From positions 1 to 34,092 of the forward strand of contig JAHDIQ010000011.1 in assembly GCA_020630715.1 (NCBI GenBank): DNA of 34,092 nt, in the 5' to 3' direction. The stretch is from Nonlabens sp. Lineage in GTDB: Bacteria > Bacteroidota > Bacteroidia > Flavobacteriales > Flavobacteriaceae. The notes beneath the pieces are model-generated. The model ran no database searches. It had not been told where the DNA came from and worked only from the letters and a program-made list of their open reading frames with translations. The position numbers and the translations under genes are program-made. Of this stretch, positions 14,965 through 24,540 are shown one piece after another. Position 1 is the stretch's first letter. Each line of letters starts with the position of its first letter.

Positions 14965-17436
14965 CTACTTAGGATCTAGAATCATATCAATACGTTCTGC
15001 TAAATCTTCTAAATGAATCTTAGACATCGTGTCGCTGGTGCGACTAGTTGCTCTACGAGTATCACGTAGTAATTGCTTTAATTCTGCTCTTACGATAGGT
15101 CTGATATCACTTTGCTCTACATCAATAGAACTACCGCCAAATCTCGCACGAGGTTGCTCATTATTCATAATGAATTCTAAACGTTCTACATAAGCACGCT
15201 GTAAATTACGACGGTAACGATCTATGGTTTTACCTCTGGATAGTTCACTAAATAAACCTTTACGCAAATCTTGCATCATTTCTAGTAGTCCGTAAGCAGT
15301 ACTACCGTTAACTTCTTCGTTTTCCATCAAACGTGCCATACGTCCAAAATCAAGTACACTGTTCAAAGAACGCACCTGAACACCACGTAAACGTTCAATA
15401 GCACCATCACTTTCAAATTTGTTAAAGATATTCTGGTCTATTAACCATTCTGGTGTGGTGAATAATTGCTCTTGTAAGAATTTCATCGCTCTAGTTTGCT
15501 TATCACGAGATGCATGTTCATAAACAGCACCTTCCTGGCCGTAAGCCTTATAAGTCTCTTTTACTCCACCTATGTTGCCAGCTACATGACCCATGTATCT
15601 GTTGTACTGTCCTAATACCTGACCGTACATCGTTTCTAGATCATCATAGTTTTCTCCTTCTTTCCCAGTCCACTTGATAAGGTTAGGGACAATACGCTTT
15701 AGATTACGGATACCATAGTCGCTGGCGCGCATGGAATCATCTCCTAAATCTTCTGTTTGACTTGTGTGGTCTATTACACCAAATTGCTGACGACCGAAAC
15801 GGTACATAGGGTCACCGGCTTTTTCCATAATCCACTGATCTAGAATAGGTTTTTCTTCTTCGGCAGTTTTATCTAAAATAGGCTTGTAACCCCACATGAT
15901 GGAATATTTATCATACGGTCCTATATTAGGCATTAATGCAACATCTCCATCACCTGGTTGTGCAACATAGTTAAAACGCGCATAGTCCATTATAGAAGGA
16001 GCGGTTCCATACTTTTTAGTAAATTCAGGATCGCGTAGATCTTCTACAGAATATGCTACAGAGCTTCCCATGTTGTGAGGTAATCCTAATGTGTGACCTA
16101 CTTCATGTGAACTTACAAAACGGATTAATCTTCCCATTACTTCTTCGTCAAATTCAGTAGACTGTGCATCTGGATTAATAGCTGCAGTTTGTACAAAGAA
16201 CCAATTACGTAGTAAAGTCATTACGTTATGATACCAATTGATGTCAGATTCTAAAATCTCACCACTACGAGGATCACTTACGTGTGGTCCATTTGCATTA
16301 GGAATAGGTGAAGCTAAATAACGTACTACACTGTAGCGTACATCTTCTGGACTCCAGTCTGGATCTTCTTCCTTGCTAGGCGGATCTGCAGCGATGATTG
16401 CATTTTTAAATCCTGCTGCTTCAAAAGCAACTTGCCAGTCTTCAATACCTTGTTTGATGTACTTACGCCATTGCATAGGTGTTGCAGGATCGATGTAATA
16501 CACGATCTGTTTTTTAGGCTCTACTAACTCGCCACGTTCAAAGGCTGCGCGATCTTCATCTTTAACTTCCAGTCTCCATCTGTCTAGATAGCGTACTGTT
16601 TTTGTCTCCTGTGCATCTAAACCATAGTCCTGTTGTCCACGAGCAAACCATCCTACACGCTGGTCAAAATAGCGACGCTTCATAGGTTCTTTAGGAAGTA
16701 ATATCATAGAATTACTCATTTCTAAAGTAATAGATCCTGTGCTAGAATTAGATGGAGGAGAACTTGCTAAATAAGTTTTTACGTGTCTAGATTCTATGTT
16801 CAATGGGTACGAACGTAAGGTGTCAATATAAGAACGTTTGTCATCTAATCTACTAGCTTTATATCTAGTACGTGCTCTTTTAGGAAATCCTATGGATGGT
16901 ACATCTTTAGAAAAGAAATCTGTAACATCTATCACAAGATTATTATTGCTATTTACAGTATCCTTTTTAATTGCTTTAATAGGGAACGAGTAAAGAATAG
17001 GTTCAAAATTTGAATTTTCTACAGCCATGCTTACAGGTAGAGAATCTGCAGCAACTACCTGATGGGAGACCACTCTTAATAAGATGTTGTCATTTTTACG
17101 TTGCCATCTCAAAACCTCTGTGTTTTGTTTTCCACCACCGAAACCTAATCCAGATGCAGTTTTTGCAATACGAGTTACCATTAACATTTCACGATCTAGT
17201 AAAGAGTCTGGTATCTCATAAAAATAATTCTGATCTACCTGGTGTACCGTAAATAATCCTTCATCACTTTTAGCTTTTTTAGTGATTACTTTAGCATAAG
17301 GTTGGATACCACCTTTCTTTGGTTTTTTCTTTGCCGCAGCAGCGGTAGGTGCTTTTTTACTCGATTTTTTTGCTCCACAGCTCACAGTGATTGTCGCAGC
17401 AAAAAGCAGTAAAAAACAAATTTTAATTAATTTCAT
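14965..17436 (-). CDS. Zinc-dependent metalloprotease lipoprotein (DUF5117/DUF4953 type)
   Basis: The 823-residue protein has a lipoprotein signal peptide ending in ITVSC (Cys20), then a Lys/Ala-rich stretch (22-41). A long beta-rich domain is followed by a metzincin-like zinc site SHEVGHTLGLPHN, with His444, Glu445, His448 and His454 all intact. The Met-turn is probably Met483 in SIMDYARF. Domain order and length match the large Bacteroidetes metalloproteases annotated with DUF5118, DUF5117 and DUF4953. It should be a surface- or periplasm-facing protease; its substrate is unknown. It has its own terminator; no convincing promoter was seen in the gap before it. Confidence 0.88.
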   Translation of the reverse strand: MKLIKICFLLLFAATITVSCGAKKSSKKAPTAAAAKKKPKKGGIQPYAKVITKKAKSDEGLFTVHQVDQNYFYEIPDSLLDREMLMVTRIAKTASGLGFGGGKQNTEVLRWQRKNDNILLRVVSHQVVAADSLPVSMAVENSNFEPILYSFPIKAIKKDTVNSNNNLVIDVTDFFSKDVPSIGFPKRARTRYKASRLDDKRSYIDTLRSYPLNIESRHVKTYLASSPPSNSSTGSITLEMSNSMILLPKEPMKRRYFDQRVGWFARGQQDYGLDAQETKTVRYLDRWRLEVKDEDRAAFERGELVEPKKQIVYYIDPATPMQWRKYIKQGIEDWQVAFEAAGFKNAIIAADPPSKEEDPDWSPEDVRYSVVRYLASPIPNANGPHVSDPRSGEILESDINWYHNVMTLLRNWFFVQTAAINPDAQSTEFDEEVMGRLIRFVSSHEVGHTLGLPHNMGSSVAYSVEDLRDPEFTKKYGTAPSIMDYARFNYVAQPGDGDVALMPNIGPYDKYSIMWGYKPILDKTAEEEKPILDQWIMEKAGDPMYRFGRQQFGVIDHTSQTEDLGDDSMRASDYGIRNLKRIVPNLIKWTGKEGENYDDLETMYGQVLGQYNRYMGHVAGNIGGVKETYKAYGQEGAVYEHASRDKQTRAMKFLQEQLFTTPEWLIDQNIFNKFESDGAIERLRGVQVRSLNSVLDFGRMARLMENEEVNGSTAYGLLEMMQDLRKGLFSELSRGKTIDRYRRNLQRAYVERLEFIMNNEQPRARFGGSSIDVEQSDIRPIVRAELKQLLRDTRRATSRTSDTMSKIHLEDLAERIDMILDPK

Positions 17437-17526
17437 TTTATATAGTTTTTTGATGAAGCCAAGATATTGCCATTTGCCGTTTTATTATCTTAAGGTTAGG
17501 TTAAGGCGTTTAGGTTGATTTAATGT

Positions 17527-17540
17527 GCTTTTACGAAAGC
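17527..17540. repeat. Degenerate palindrome copy GCTTTTACGAAAGC
   Basis: Twelve of 14 bases match the dispersed palindrome; the two changed bases are in the centre. It lies between the groEL terminator and the protease gene. The gap 17437-17564 otherwise shows nothing I can name. Confidence 0.5.
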
Positions 17541-17563
17541 AACATTCAAGAGCAATGAAACAT

Positions 17564-17593
17564 AAAAAAAGCCACCTCAATTGAGATGGCTTT
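17564..17593 (-). terminator. Terminator of groES-groEL
   Basis: On the minus strand a 13-bp stem with one mismatch (17581-17593 with 17568-17580) is followed by a run of T. It lies about 28 nt after the groEL stop. Confidence 0.88.
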
Positions 17594-17620
17594 ATTATCA
17601 TTTATTACGTTAAAAGATCT

Positions 17621-19303
<1,683 letters not shown>

Positions 19304-19335
19304 TTAATTAATACTTTAAACTAACTGTTGAGTTA

Positions 19336-19611
19336 TTAAACAATCGCTAGAATATCATCCTCACGCATCATTAGATAATCGTTACCATCTAGTTTTAATT
19401 CTGTACCGCTATACTTACCATATAGCACGGTGTCACCTATTTTAACGGTCATCTCGTGATCCTTTTTTCCTTTTCCTACAGCAACCACTTTACCTTGTTG
19501 CGGTTTTTCCTTTGCAGTGTCTGGAACATAAAGACCAGATGCTGTTTTAGTTTCTGCTGGTGCTGGTTCAATAAGCACTCTGTCTGATAAAGGTTGAATA
19601 TTTAATGCCAT
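19336..19611 (-). CDS. groES: Co-chaperonin GroES
   Basis: GroES is the 10-kDa lid of the GroEL chamber. The 91-residue protein shows [22 protein letters not shown], the mobile loop region (about 15-35), and the terminal pattern [32 protein letters not shown]. It is the first gene of the groESL operon. No CIRCE operator and no clear vegetative promoter was found in the approximately 85 nt between it and the secG terminator, so its heat-shock control is not explained by what I can see. Confidence 0.97.
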   Translation of the reverse strand: MALNIQPLSDRVLIEPAPAETKTASGLYVPDTAKEKPQQGKVVAVGKGKKDHEMTVKIGDTVLYGKYSGTELKLDGNDYLMMREDDILAIV

Positions 19612-19691
19612 TTTAAAATGTATTTGATATGATTAATTTTAATGCCGTGTTTCCATAAATGTGCCATAGCTTCATTGCTGACAAAACTTCC

Positions 19692-19729
19692 TAAAACAAA
19701 AATATCCAACTCATGGAGCTGGATATTTT
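19692..19729 (-). terminator. Terminator of the miaB-secG operon
   Basis: A 14-bp stem with one mismatch (19699-19712 with 19716-19729) and a 3-nt loop is followed on the minus strand by a T-rich stretch. It lies about 23 nt after the secG stop. Confidence 0.85.
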
Positions 19730-19751
19730 GTCAGTTAAATATGTGTTTTAT

Positions 19752-20108
19752 CTACTCTGGACTGTCAGTTTCTGTCGCATCTGCCGCTGGCGTTGCTGCA
19801 GGTGGAGTAGATAGTGCTGCTGGCGCAGATACGTTGTTTTCATCAATGATATCATTTACCGCAGAGTTTCTGTCTAAAACTACGGTACCAGCCAGTAGGA
19901 TTAAAACTAACAATAGAGTAGAAAGAACCCAAGTGCTTTTATCTAAAAAATCTCCTGTTTTCTTTACTCCACCTAGTTGCTGTGTTCCACCACCGCCAAA
20001 ACTAGATGATAATCCACCACCTTTAGGGTTTTGTACCATGATAACTATAACTAGTAAGAATGATACTAGTAAACTAAGACCTAAAAGGATATAAAATGTT
20101 GTGCTCAT
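19752..20108 (-). CDS. secG: Preprotein translocase subunit SecG
   Basis: SecG is the small inner-membrane subunit of the SecYEG channel. The 118-residue protein has two helices (about 3-24 and 57-79) joined by the family signature IVIMVQNPKGGGLSSSFGGGGTQQLGG. A longer Ala/Pro/Thr-rich acidic tail (about 85-118) is usual in Bacteroidetes. It is the last gene of the miaB operon and starts directly after the upstream stop codon. Confidence 0.93.
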   Translation of the reverse strand: MSTTFYILLGLSLLVSFLLVIVIMVQNPKGGGLSSSFGGGGTQQLGGVKKTGDFLDKSTWVLSTLLLVLILLAGTVVLDRNSAVNDIIDENNVSAPAALSTPPAATPAADATETDSPE

Positions 20109-20912
20109 TTATGTATTGCTTTGTAACTTCTTGATTTCTCGAATTTGGTCTGCAAAGAAACCACTTTTTTCTGGATGGTGCAATTTTAATATCTCATAAG
20201 CCTGTATGGCTTTATCATAGTTTTTTTGTGCCGCATATACTTGTGCTAGTGTCTCTGTCATAAGTTGAGACTTAGGATTTTGTAAATCTGCTAGGTTTTT
20301 TGAAACACCTGTTTTTTTGACTGGTTTTATTTTGGGTTTTTCTGCTAGAAATTGATCTATGATATCCATCGTTTTATGAGTAGCAGTTTTGTGATCTTTA
20401 GTCTCCACCTGATGGCTACGTTTGATAGGTTTAAGAGTGGTTAGTTTTAACCATTCACTAAAACTGTAGGCATCCTTAGTTGTAAAATCAATAGGTTGAG
20501 GAACTGGATGATCTGCCCTTAAGAATAAATCTTTTTTTAATGTATTACTATGGTCTACTGAATCATTGAGCTCTATTTCTCGAGTACCTTGGACATCCTC
20601 TGTGACTACAGGTAACGAGTCTATAAATTCTTGTTGCTCTTTTATTTGCTTTGAAACCTGATGCTGTGTGAATTCTATGGATGTAATGTAATCAAAAAGA
20701 ACACTACGATCTGCAGTATGCGTTGCTGTTGCTTGCAGTTCTTTGTTATATAAAGGACTGCTTTCATCCTTTAATAGTTTTAAATAGACACTACGAGCGG
20801 CCTGAAACCATGGATAGGTAGCACATACTTGATCTAGTAGTCGTAAATCATCGTGATTTAAGGAGTTAGAATCTTCTAAGATGGAATTGATGCGTTCTAC
20901 GTTTACTACCAT
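20109..20912 (-). CDS. TPR-like protein of unknown function
   Basis: A 267-residue soluble protein. The N-terminal part (1-65) contains LRLLDQVCATYPWFQAARSV, and the C-terminal part has at least one TPR-like helical pair, LAQVYAAQKNYDKAIQAYEILKLHHPEK (about 221-248). The middle is variable and polar. Proteins of this shape recur between lptE and secG in Bacteroidetes as I recall, but no function is assigned. It overlaps lptE by 7 nt and abuts secG, so it is translated within that operon and may help envelope export. Confidence 0.75.
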   Translation of the reverse strand: MVVNVERINSILEDSNSLNHDDLRLLDQVCATYPWFQAARSVYLKLLKDESSPLYNKELQATATHTADRSVLFDYITSIEFTQHQVSKQIKEQQEFIDSLPVVTEDVQGTREIELNDSVDHSNTLKKDLFLRADHPVPQPIDFTTKDAYSFSEWLKLTTLKPIKRSHQVETKDHKTATHKTMDIIDQFLAEKPKIKPVKKTGVSKNLADLQNPKSQLMTETLAQVYAAQKNYDKAIQAYEILKLHHPEKSGFFADQIREIKKLQSNT

Positions 20913-21418
20913 CGCATTAGTGTTTCATTAATAATGTCCTGAACGATCTGGTCATAAATCACCTCTAAAGCGGTGTCTAAAGAACTGCCTGTAAGTTGCT
21001 GGCTCGCTGGATAGTCAAAAAAGAAACTGAATGGCTTTTCAAAACTGTTTTCATCATCTTTAGTATCTGTAAATCGCACATTGATAGCGATAGTAAGCCT
21101 GTTTTGTGATGCCGTATTATCTGCGGTAGCAGTCATAGGTGCTATAAAATACCTGGTAATTTCACCTTGATAAATATAATCGCCATTTTTATTAACCAGG
21201 TCTAAACTGGTTTGATTTAGAATTTGTTCTTGTAACTCTAAGGTGAAAGTACGCTCAACTCCTGGCTCTATCAATGGTGCTTGATTCCCAAAGAAATCAA
21301 CTTGATAGGTTTTTACATTACTAGGAATAGTGACACCACTTAAACTATAGATACCACAGGATGTTATTGCTGTGCATAAAAAGATAAGAATGATGATTCT
21401 AAAATTACTGTAGGTCAT
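20906..21418 (-). CDS. lptE: LptE-like LPS-assembly lipoprotein
   Basis: The 170-residue protein has a lipoprotein signal peptide ending in AITSCGIYS (Cys21), then the LptE-like beginning YSLSGVTIPSNVKTYQVDFF. The rest fits a small alpha/beta outer-membrane lipoprotein, the plug partner of LptD in LPS export. It overlaps the sigma-54 regulator gene by 14 nt and the next gene by 7 nt. Sequence similarity among LptE proteins is low, so the name rests on size, lipobox, N-terminal pattern and operon position. Confidence 0.8.
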   Translation of the reverse strand: MTYSNFRIIILIFLCTAITSCGIYSLSGVTIPSNVKTYQVDFFGNQAPLIEPGVERTFTLELQEQILNQTSLDLVNKNGDYIYQGEITRYFIAPMTATADNTASQNRLTIAINVRFTDTKDDENSFEKPFSFFFDYPASQQLTGSSLDTALEVIYDQIVQDIINETLMRW

Positions 21419-22703
21419 ATTGTTTTATTTTACGGTACAACGTACGTTCAGAGATTCCTAGATCATCTGCTGCTGCTTTACGTTTACCTTTATGACGTTC
21501 TAACGATTTTTTTATCAATTCTATTTCCTTATCTATTAAAGAAAGTGATTCTTCTTCTTCAATTTCTTGTGCAAAATCATAACGATCATTGCTAGAAGTT
21601 ACTTCTGTATAACTAGGTTCTGGTTGTGCCTCATAGCTAGTAGGAGTAGTGTCTACTTGTGTCACTTCATAGGCGTCATCTATCACATTTTCATAATCAT
21701 CTGCTTTATCGTTCTCACCATAAATACGCTGAATCAAATTTTTATTTTCTTCCCGCACGTCACCTACATTACCATTAGCCATTAACTCATTAGTTAATTT
21801 TTTGAGATCATTGAGGTCGTTTTTCATATCAAACAAAACCTTATATAATATCTCACGCTCATTGCCAAAATCAGATTCTGATTTCCTCGAGCTGTTAACC
21901 ACTGCTGGTAGATTCTTACCAGCATCCGGCAGGTAATTACGTAAAGTGGTTGCGGTGATTTGTCGCTCTTTTTCTAGTACACTTATCTGTTCTGCGATGT
22001 TGCGTAACTGTCTGATGTTACCACTCCAGCGATAATTTTCTAGCATTGCTACCGCATTATCATCTAGTCTTAACGTCGGCATTTTATATTTCATAGCAAA
22101 GTCTGATGCAAACTTGCGGAATAGTAAATGAATATCACCTTTACGTTCTCTTAATGGTGGTAATGCTATGTCTACAGTACTTAAACGATAGTATAAATCT
22201 TCTCTAAACTTACCTTTTTCAATGGCTTCAAACATTTTTACGTTTGTAGCAGCTACGATACGTACATCTGTTTGCTGGCTTTTTGAAGATCCTACCTTTA
22301 AGAATTCTCCATTTTCTAATACACGTAATAAACGTACTTGAGTAGGTAGTGGTAATTCACCTACTTCATCTAGGAATATGGTTCCTCCATCTGCTACTTC
22401 AAAATAACCACTACGTGTAGCAGTCGCTCCAGTAAACGCACCTTTCTCATGGCCAAATAATTCTGAATCAATCGTTCCTTCTGGTATAGCACCGCAGTTT
22501 ACCGCGATGTATTTTCCATGTTTACGATGTGATTGAGAATGAATGATTTTAGGAATACTTTCTTTTCCCACACCGCTTTCTCCCGTAACAAGGACAGAAA
22601 TATCTGTAGGAGCTACCTGAATCGCTTTTTGTATTGCACGATTAAAACCAGGATCGTTTCCTATAAGTTCAAAACGTTGTTTTACAGCCTGTACACTTTC
22701 CAT
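21405..22703 (-). CDS. Sigma-54-dependent transcriptional activator
   Basis: A 432-residue bacterial enhancer-binding protein that uses ATP to open sigma-54 promoters. It begins almost directly with the AAA+ domain: Walker A GESGVGKE (41-48), the sigma-54 contact loop GAFTGA (88-93), Walker B GTIFLDE (107-113), and the [19 protein letters not shown] region (173-192). A Fis-type helix-turn-helix ends the protein ([20 protein letters not shown], near 410-428). There is no receiver, GAF or PAS sensor at the front. Instead a 60-70-residue, very acidic linker (about 325-395) lies between AAA+ and HTH. It overlaps lptE and follows miaB by one base. Confidence 0.93.
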   Translation of the reverse strand: MESVQAVKQRFELIGNDPGFNRAIQKAIQVAPTDISVLVTGESGVGKESIPKIIHSQSHRKHGKYIAVNCGAIPEGTIDSELFGHEKGAFTGATATRSGYFEVADGGTIFLDEVGELPLPTQVRLLRVLENGEFLKVGSSKSQQTDVRIVAATNVKMFEAIEKGKFREDLYYRLSTVDIALPPLRERKGDIHLLFRKFASDFAMKYKMPTLRLDDNAVAMLENYRWSGNIRQLRNIAEQISVLEKERQITATTLRNYLPDAGKNLPAVVNSSRKSESDFGNEREILYKVLFDMKNDLNDLKKLTNELMANGNVGDVREENKNLIQRIYGENDKADDYENVIDDAYEVTQVDTTPTSYEAQPEPSYTEVTSSNDRYDFAQEIEEEESLSLIDKEIELIKKSLERHKGKRKAAADDLGISERTLYRKIKQYDLQ

Positions 22704-22704
22704 A

Positions 22705-24177
22705 TTAATCGTTTTCTATAGTAAGTGGTCCAGCCATATCACTATATCCTACGGCTTCACCTATTAACGTAGCGCTAGTACAATCTGTAACTTTTACCAT
22801 TACAAATTCACCTACTTTATAATCATCTTTAGGGAAAATAGTCATGTAATTTTGGGTGTTTCTACCAGCCCAATGTTGGTCAGATCTTTTAGACTCTTTT
22901 TCAATCAATACTTCAACCGTTTTACCTAAAAAGAATTGAGCTCTTTCTAATCCTGTACGGCGTTGCACATCTATAATTTCATTAAGACGTCTTTTCTTCA
23001 CGTCTTCAGGAACATCATCTTCCATTTTACGAGCAGCCATAGTTCCAGGACGCTCACTGTAGGCAAACATAAAGCCGTAATCATACTTTACGTATTCCAT
23101 AAGGCTTAAGGTGTCCTGATGATCTTCTTCTGTTTCTGTAGGGAATCCAGAGATCATATCTTGAGAAACCGCACAGTTAGGAATAATAGCATGAACGCGA
23201 TCTATCAGTGCCATGTATTCTTCACGAGTATGAAGACGATTCATTTCCTTTAATATTCTGTTGCTACCAGATTGAACCGGTAAGTGAATATAGTTACAAA
23301 TATTACGATGTTGTGCTATGGCATGCAACACATCATCACTAATATCTTGTGGATTACTAGTAGAAAAGCGTACGCGTAAATTAGGTTGCGCCGCTGCTAC
23401 CATGTGTAATAATTGCGCAAAGTCTACCGCAGTAGCTTGTTGCATAAGACTTGCTTTTTTGAAATCTTTCTTTAAGCCACCACCATACCATAGGAATGAA
23501 TCTACATTCTGTCCTAAAAGTGTTACTTCTTTAAATCCTTTACTTACTAAATCTGCTATTTCTTCAAGAATACTTTGTGGATCACGACTGCGTTCACGTC
23601 CACGAGTAAAAGGGACTACACAAAAAGTACACATATTATCACAACCACGAGTAATAGAAACAAACGCCGTTACACCATTTGAATTTAAACGTACTGGCGC
23701 AATATCTCCATAAGTCTCTTCTTTAGAAAGAATTACATTCACAGCGTCGCGTCCTTCATCAACTTCGGCAACTAGGTTAGGTAAGTCCTTGTAAGCATCT
23801 GGTCCTACGACCATGTCTACAATTTTTTCTTCTTCTAGAAATTTTGCCTTTAAACGCTCGGCCATACAGCCTAGAACGCCTACTTTCATATTAGGATTTT
23901 GCTCGCGCTTTACACGATTGTATTTCTCTAATCGCTTACGCACCGTTTGCTCTGCTTTGTCGCGTATAGAGCAAGTATTTACTAGCACTAAATCTGCTTC
24001 TTCCAGACGGTTTGTGGTGTTAAAACCTTCTTTAGCCAGAATAGAAGCTACGATCTCACTATCAGAAAAATTCATCTGACAGCCGTAACTTTCTATAAAT
24101 AACTTACGAGTATTTGACGCCTTTGACTCTAGTTTAAGTGTCGTTCCTTGTTTCTCTTCTTCAATAATCTTTTCCAT
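22705..24177 (-). CDS. miaB: tRNA-2-methylthio-N6-dimethylallyladenosine synthase MiaB
   Basis: MiaB is a radical-SAM methylthiotransferase that makes ms2i6A at position 37 of tRNAs. The 490-residue protein has the N-terminal UPF0004 domain with the auxiliary iron-sulfur cysteines Cys33 (SYGCQMN), Cys69 (VNTCS) and Cys104 (GCMAE). The radical-SAM CxxxCxxC motif is Cys179/Cys183/Cys186 in [10 protein letters not shown], and a C-terminal TRAM domain follows (about 418-485). First gene of the miaB-secG operon, with a -7 box just upstream. Confidence 0.97.
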   Translation of the reverse strand: MEKIIEEEKQGTTLKLESKASNTRKLFIESYGCQMNFSDSEIVASILAKEGFNTTNRLEEADLVLVNTCSIRDKAEQTVRKRLEKYNRVKREQNPNMKVGVLGCMAERLKAKFLEEEKIVDMVVGPDAYKDLPNLVAEVDEGRDAVNVILSKEETYGDIAPVRLNSNGVTAFVSITRGCDNMCTFCVVPFTRGRERSRDPQSILEEIADLVSKGFKEVTLLGQNVDSFLWYGGGLKKDFKKASLMQQATAVDFAQLLHMVAAAQPNLRVRFSTSNPQDISDDVLHAIAQHRNICNYIHLPVQSGSNRILKEMNRLHTREEYMALIDRVHAIIPNCAVSQDMISGFPTETEEDHQDTLSLMEYVKYDYGFMFAYSERPGTMAARKMEDDVPEDVKKRRLNEIIDVQRRTGLERAQFFLGKTVEVLIEKESKRSDQHWAGRNTQNYMTIFPKDDYKVGEFVMVKVTDCTSATLIGEAVGYSDMAGPLTIEND

Positions 24178-24202
24178 GTATTCTTAAGCAGTAAATAGCG
24201 TG

Positions 24203-24210
24203 CAAAGATA
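24203..24210 (-). promoter_or_regulatory. -7 box TATCTTTG of miaB
   Basis: On the minus strand TATCTTTG fits TANNTTTG and lies 25 nt before the miaB ATG. No TTG was found at the expected -33 position. Confidence 0.45.
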
Positions 24211-24290
24211 GTAATTTCATTAATTTAATGACATATTGGCAGTAAAGTTGTTTTAATCAGACTTTTTCGTTTAATGATTAGGTGGTTGTT

Positions 24291-24316
24291 TATTACGCTT
24301 TCGCGAAAGCGTAATA
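24291..24316. repeat. Palindrome GCTTTCGCGAAAGC, copy 6 (extended to 26 bp)
   Basis: The 14-bp core (24297-24310) is extended on both sides by TATTAC and GTAATA, making a perfect 26-bp palindrome with no spacer. It lies near the middle of the miaB-topA gap, away from both -7 boxes. Confidence 0.92.
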
Positions 24317-24511
24317 CAAAAAGAAGTTTACCTCATTATACAATTGAATAAAGCAAAATCATTCATAAAAACGCACCTTAGATATCTAATCTAAATATAA
24401 ATGATTATTGTCCTTAATATATAACCAGCAGTAGTTAAGAGGATTATGAATACTAATAAAGTTTTAAAACATTGATTTACAACGATTTATAGTATTAAAA
24501 AAAAATACGCA

Positions 24512-24519
24512 TACCTTTG
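24512..24519 (+). promoter_or_regulatory. -7 box TACCTTTG of topA
   Basis: TACCTTTG fits TANNTTTG and lies 21 nt before the topA ATG. No good -33 TTG lies at the right distance. Confidence 0.5.
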
Positions 24520-24540
24520 CAATCTTCAAAAACAGCATGA

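Larger units (their letters stand above)
24178..24540. other. Intergenic region between divergent miaB and topA
   Basis: The 363-nt gap holds the miaB -7 box (24203-24210), the longest version of the dispersed palindrome (26 bp perfect, 24291-24316) and the topA -7 box (24512-24519). The remainder is AT-rich. I see no open frame, tRNA or terminator in it. Confidence 0.7.

Noticed and set aside
17010-17252. Plus-strand open frames opposite the protease, groEL, miaB and other minus-strand genes
   Set aside because: They lie antisense to well-recognised proteins, match no family I know, and follow the codon pattern of the gene on the other strand.
19697-19704. Sequence matching a minus-strand -7 box (TATTTTTG) upstream of groES
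   Set aside because: It overlaps the stem and T-run of the secG terminator and has no TTG at the -33 position, so the match is probably coincidental.
19612-19751. CIRCE operator or sigma-54 promoter before groES
   Set aside because: No TTAGCACTC-N9-GAGTGCTAA is present. A TGGCAC lies on the minus strand in this gap, but no TTGCW follows at the correct distance.
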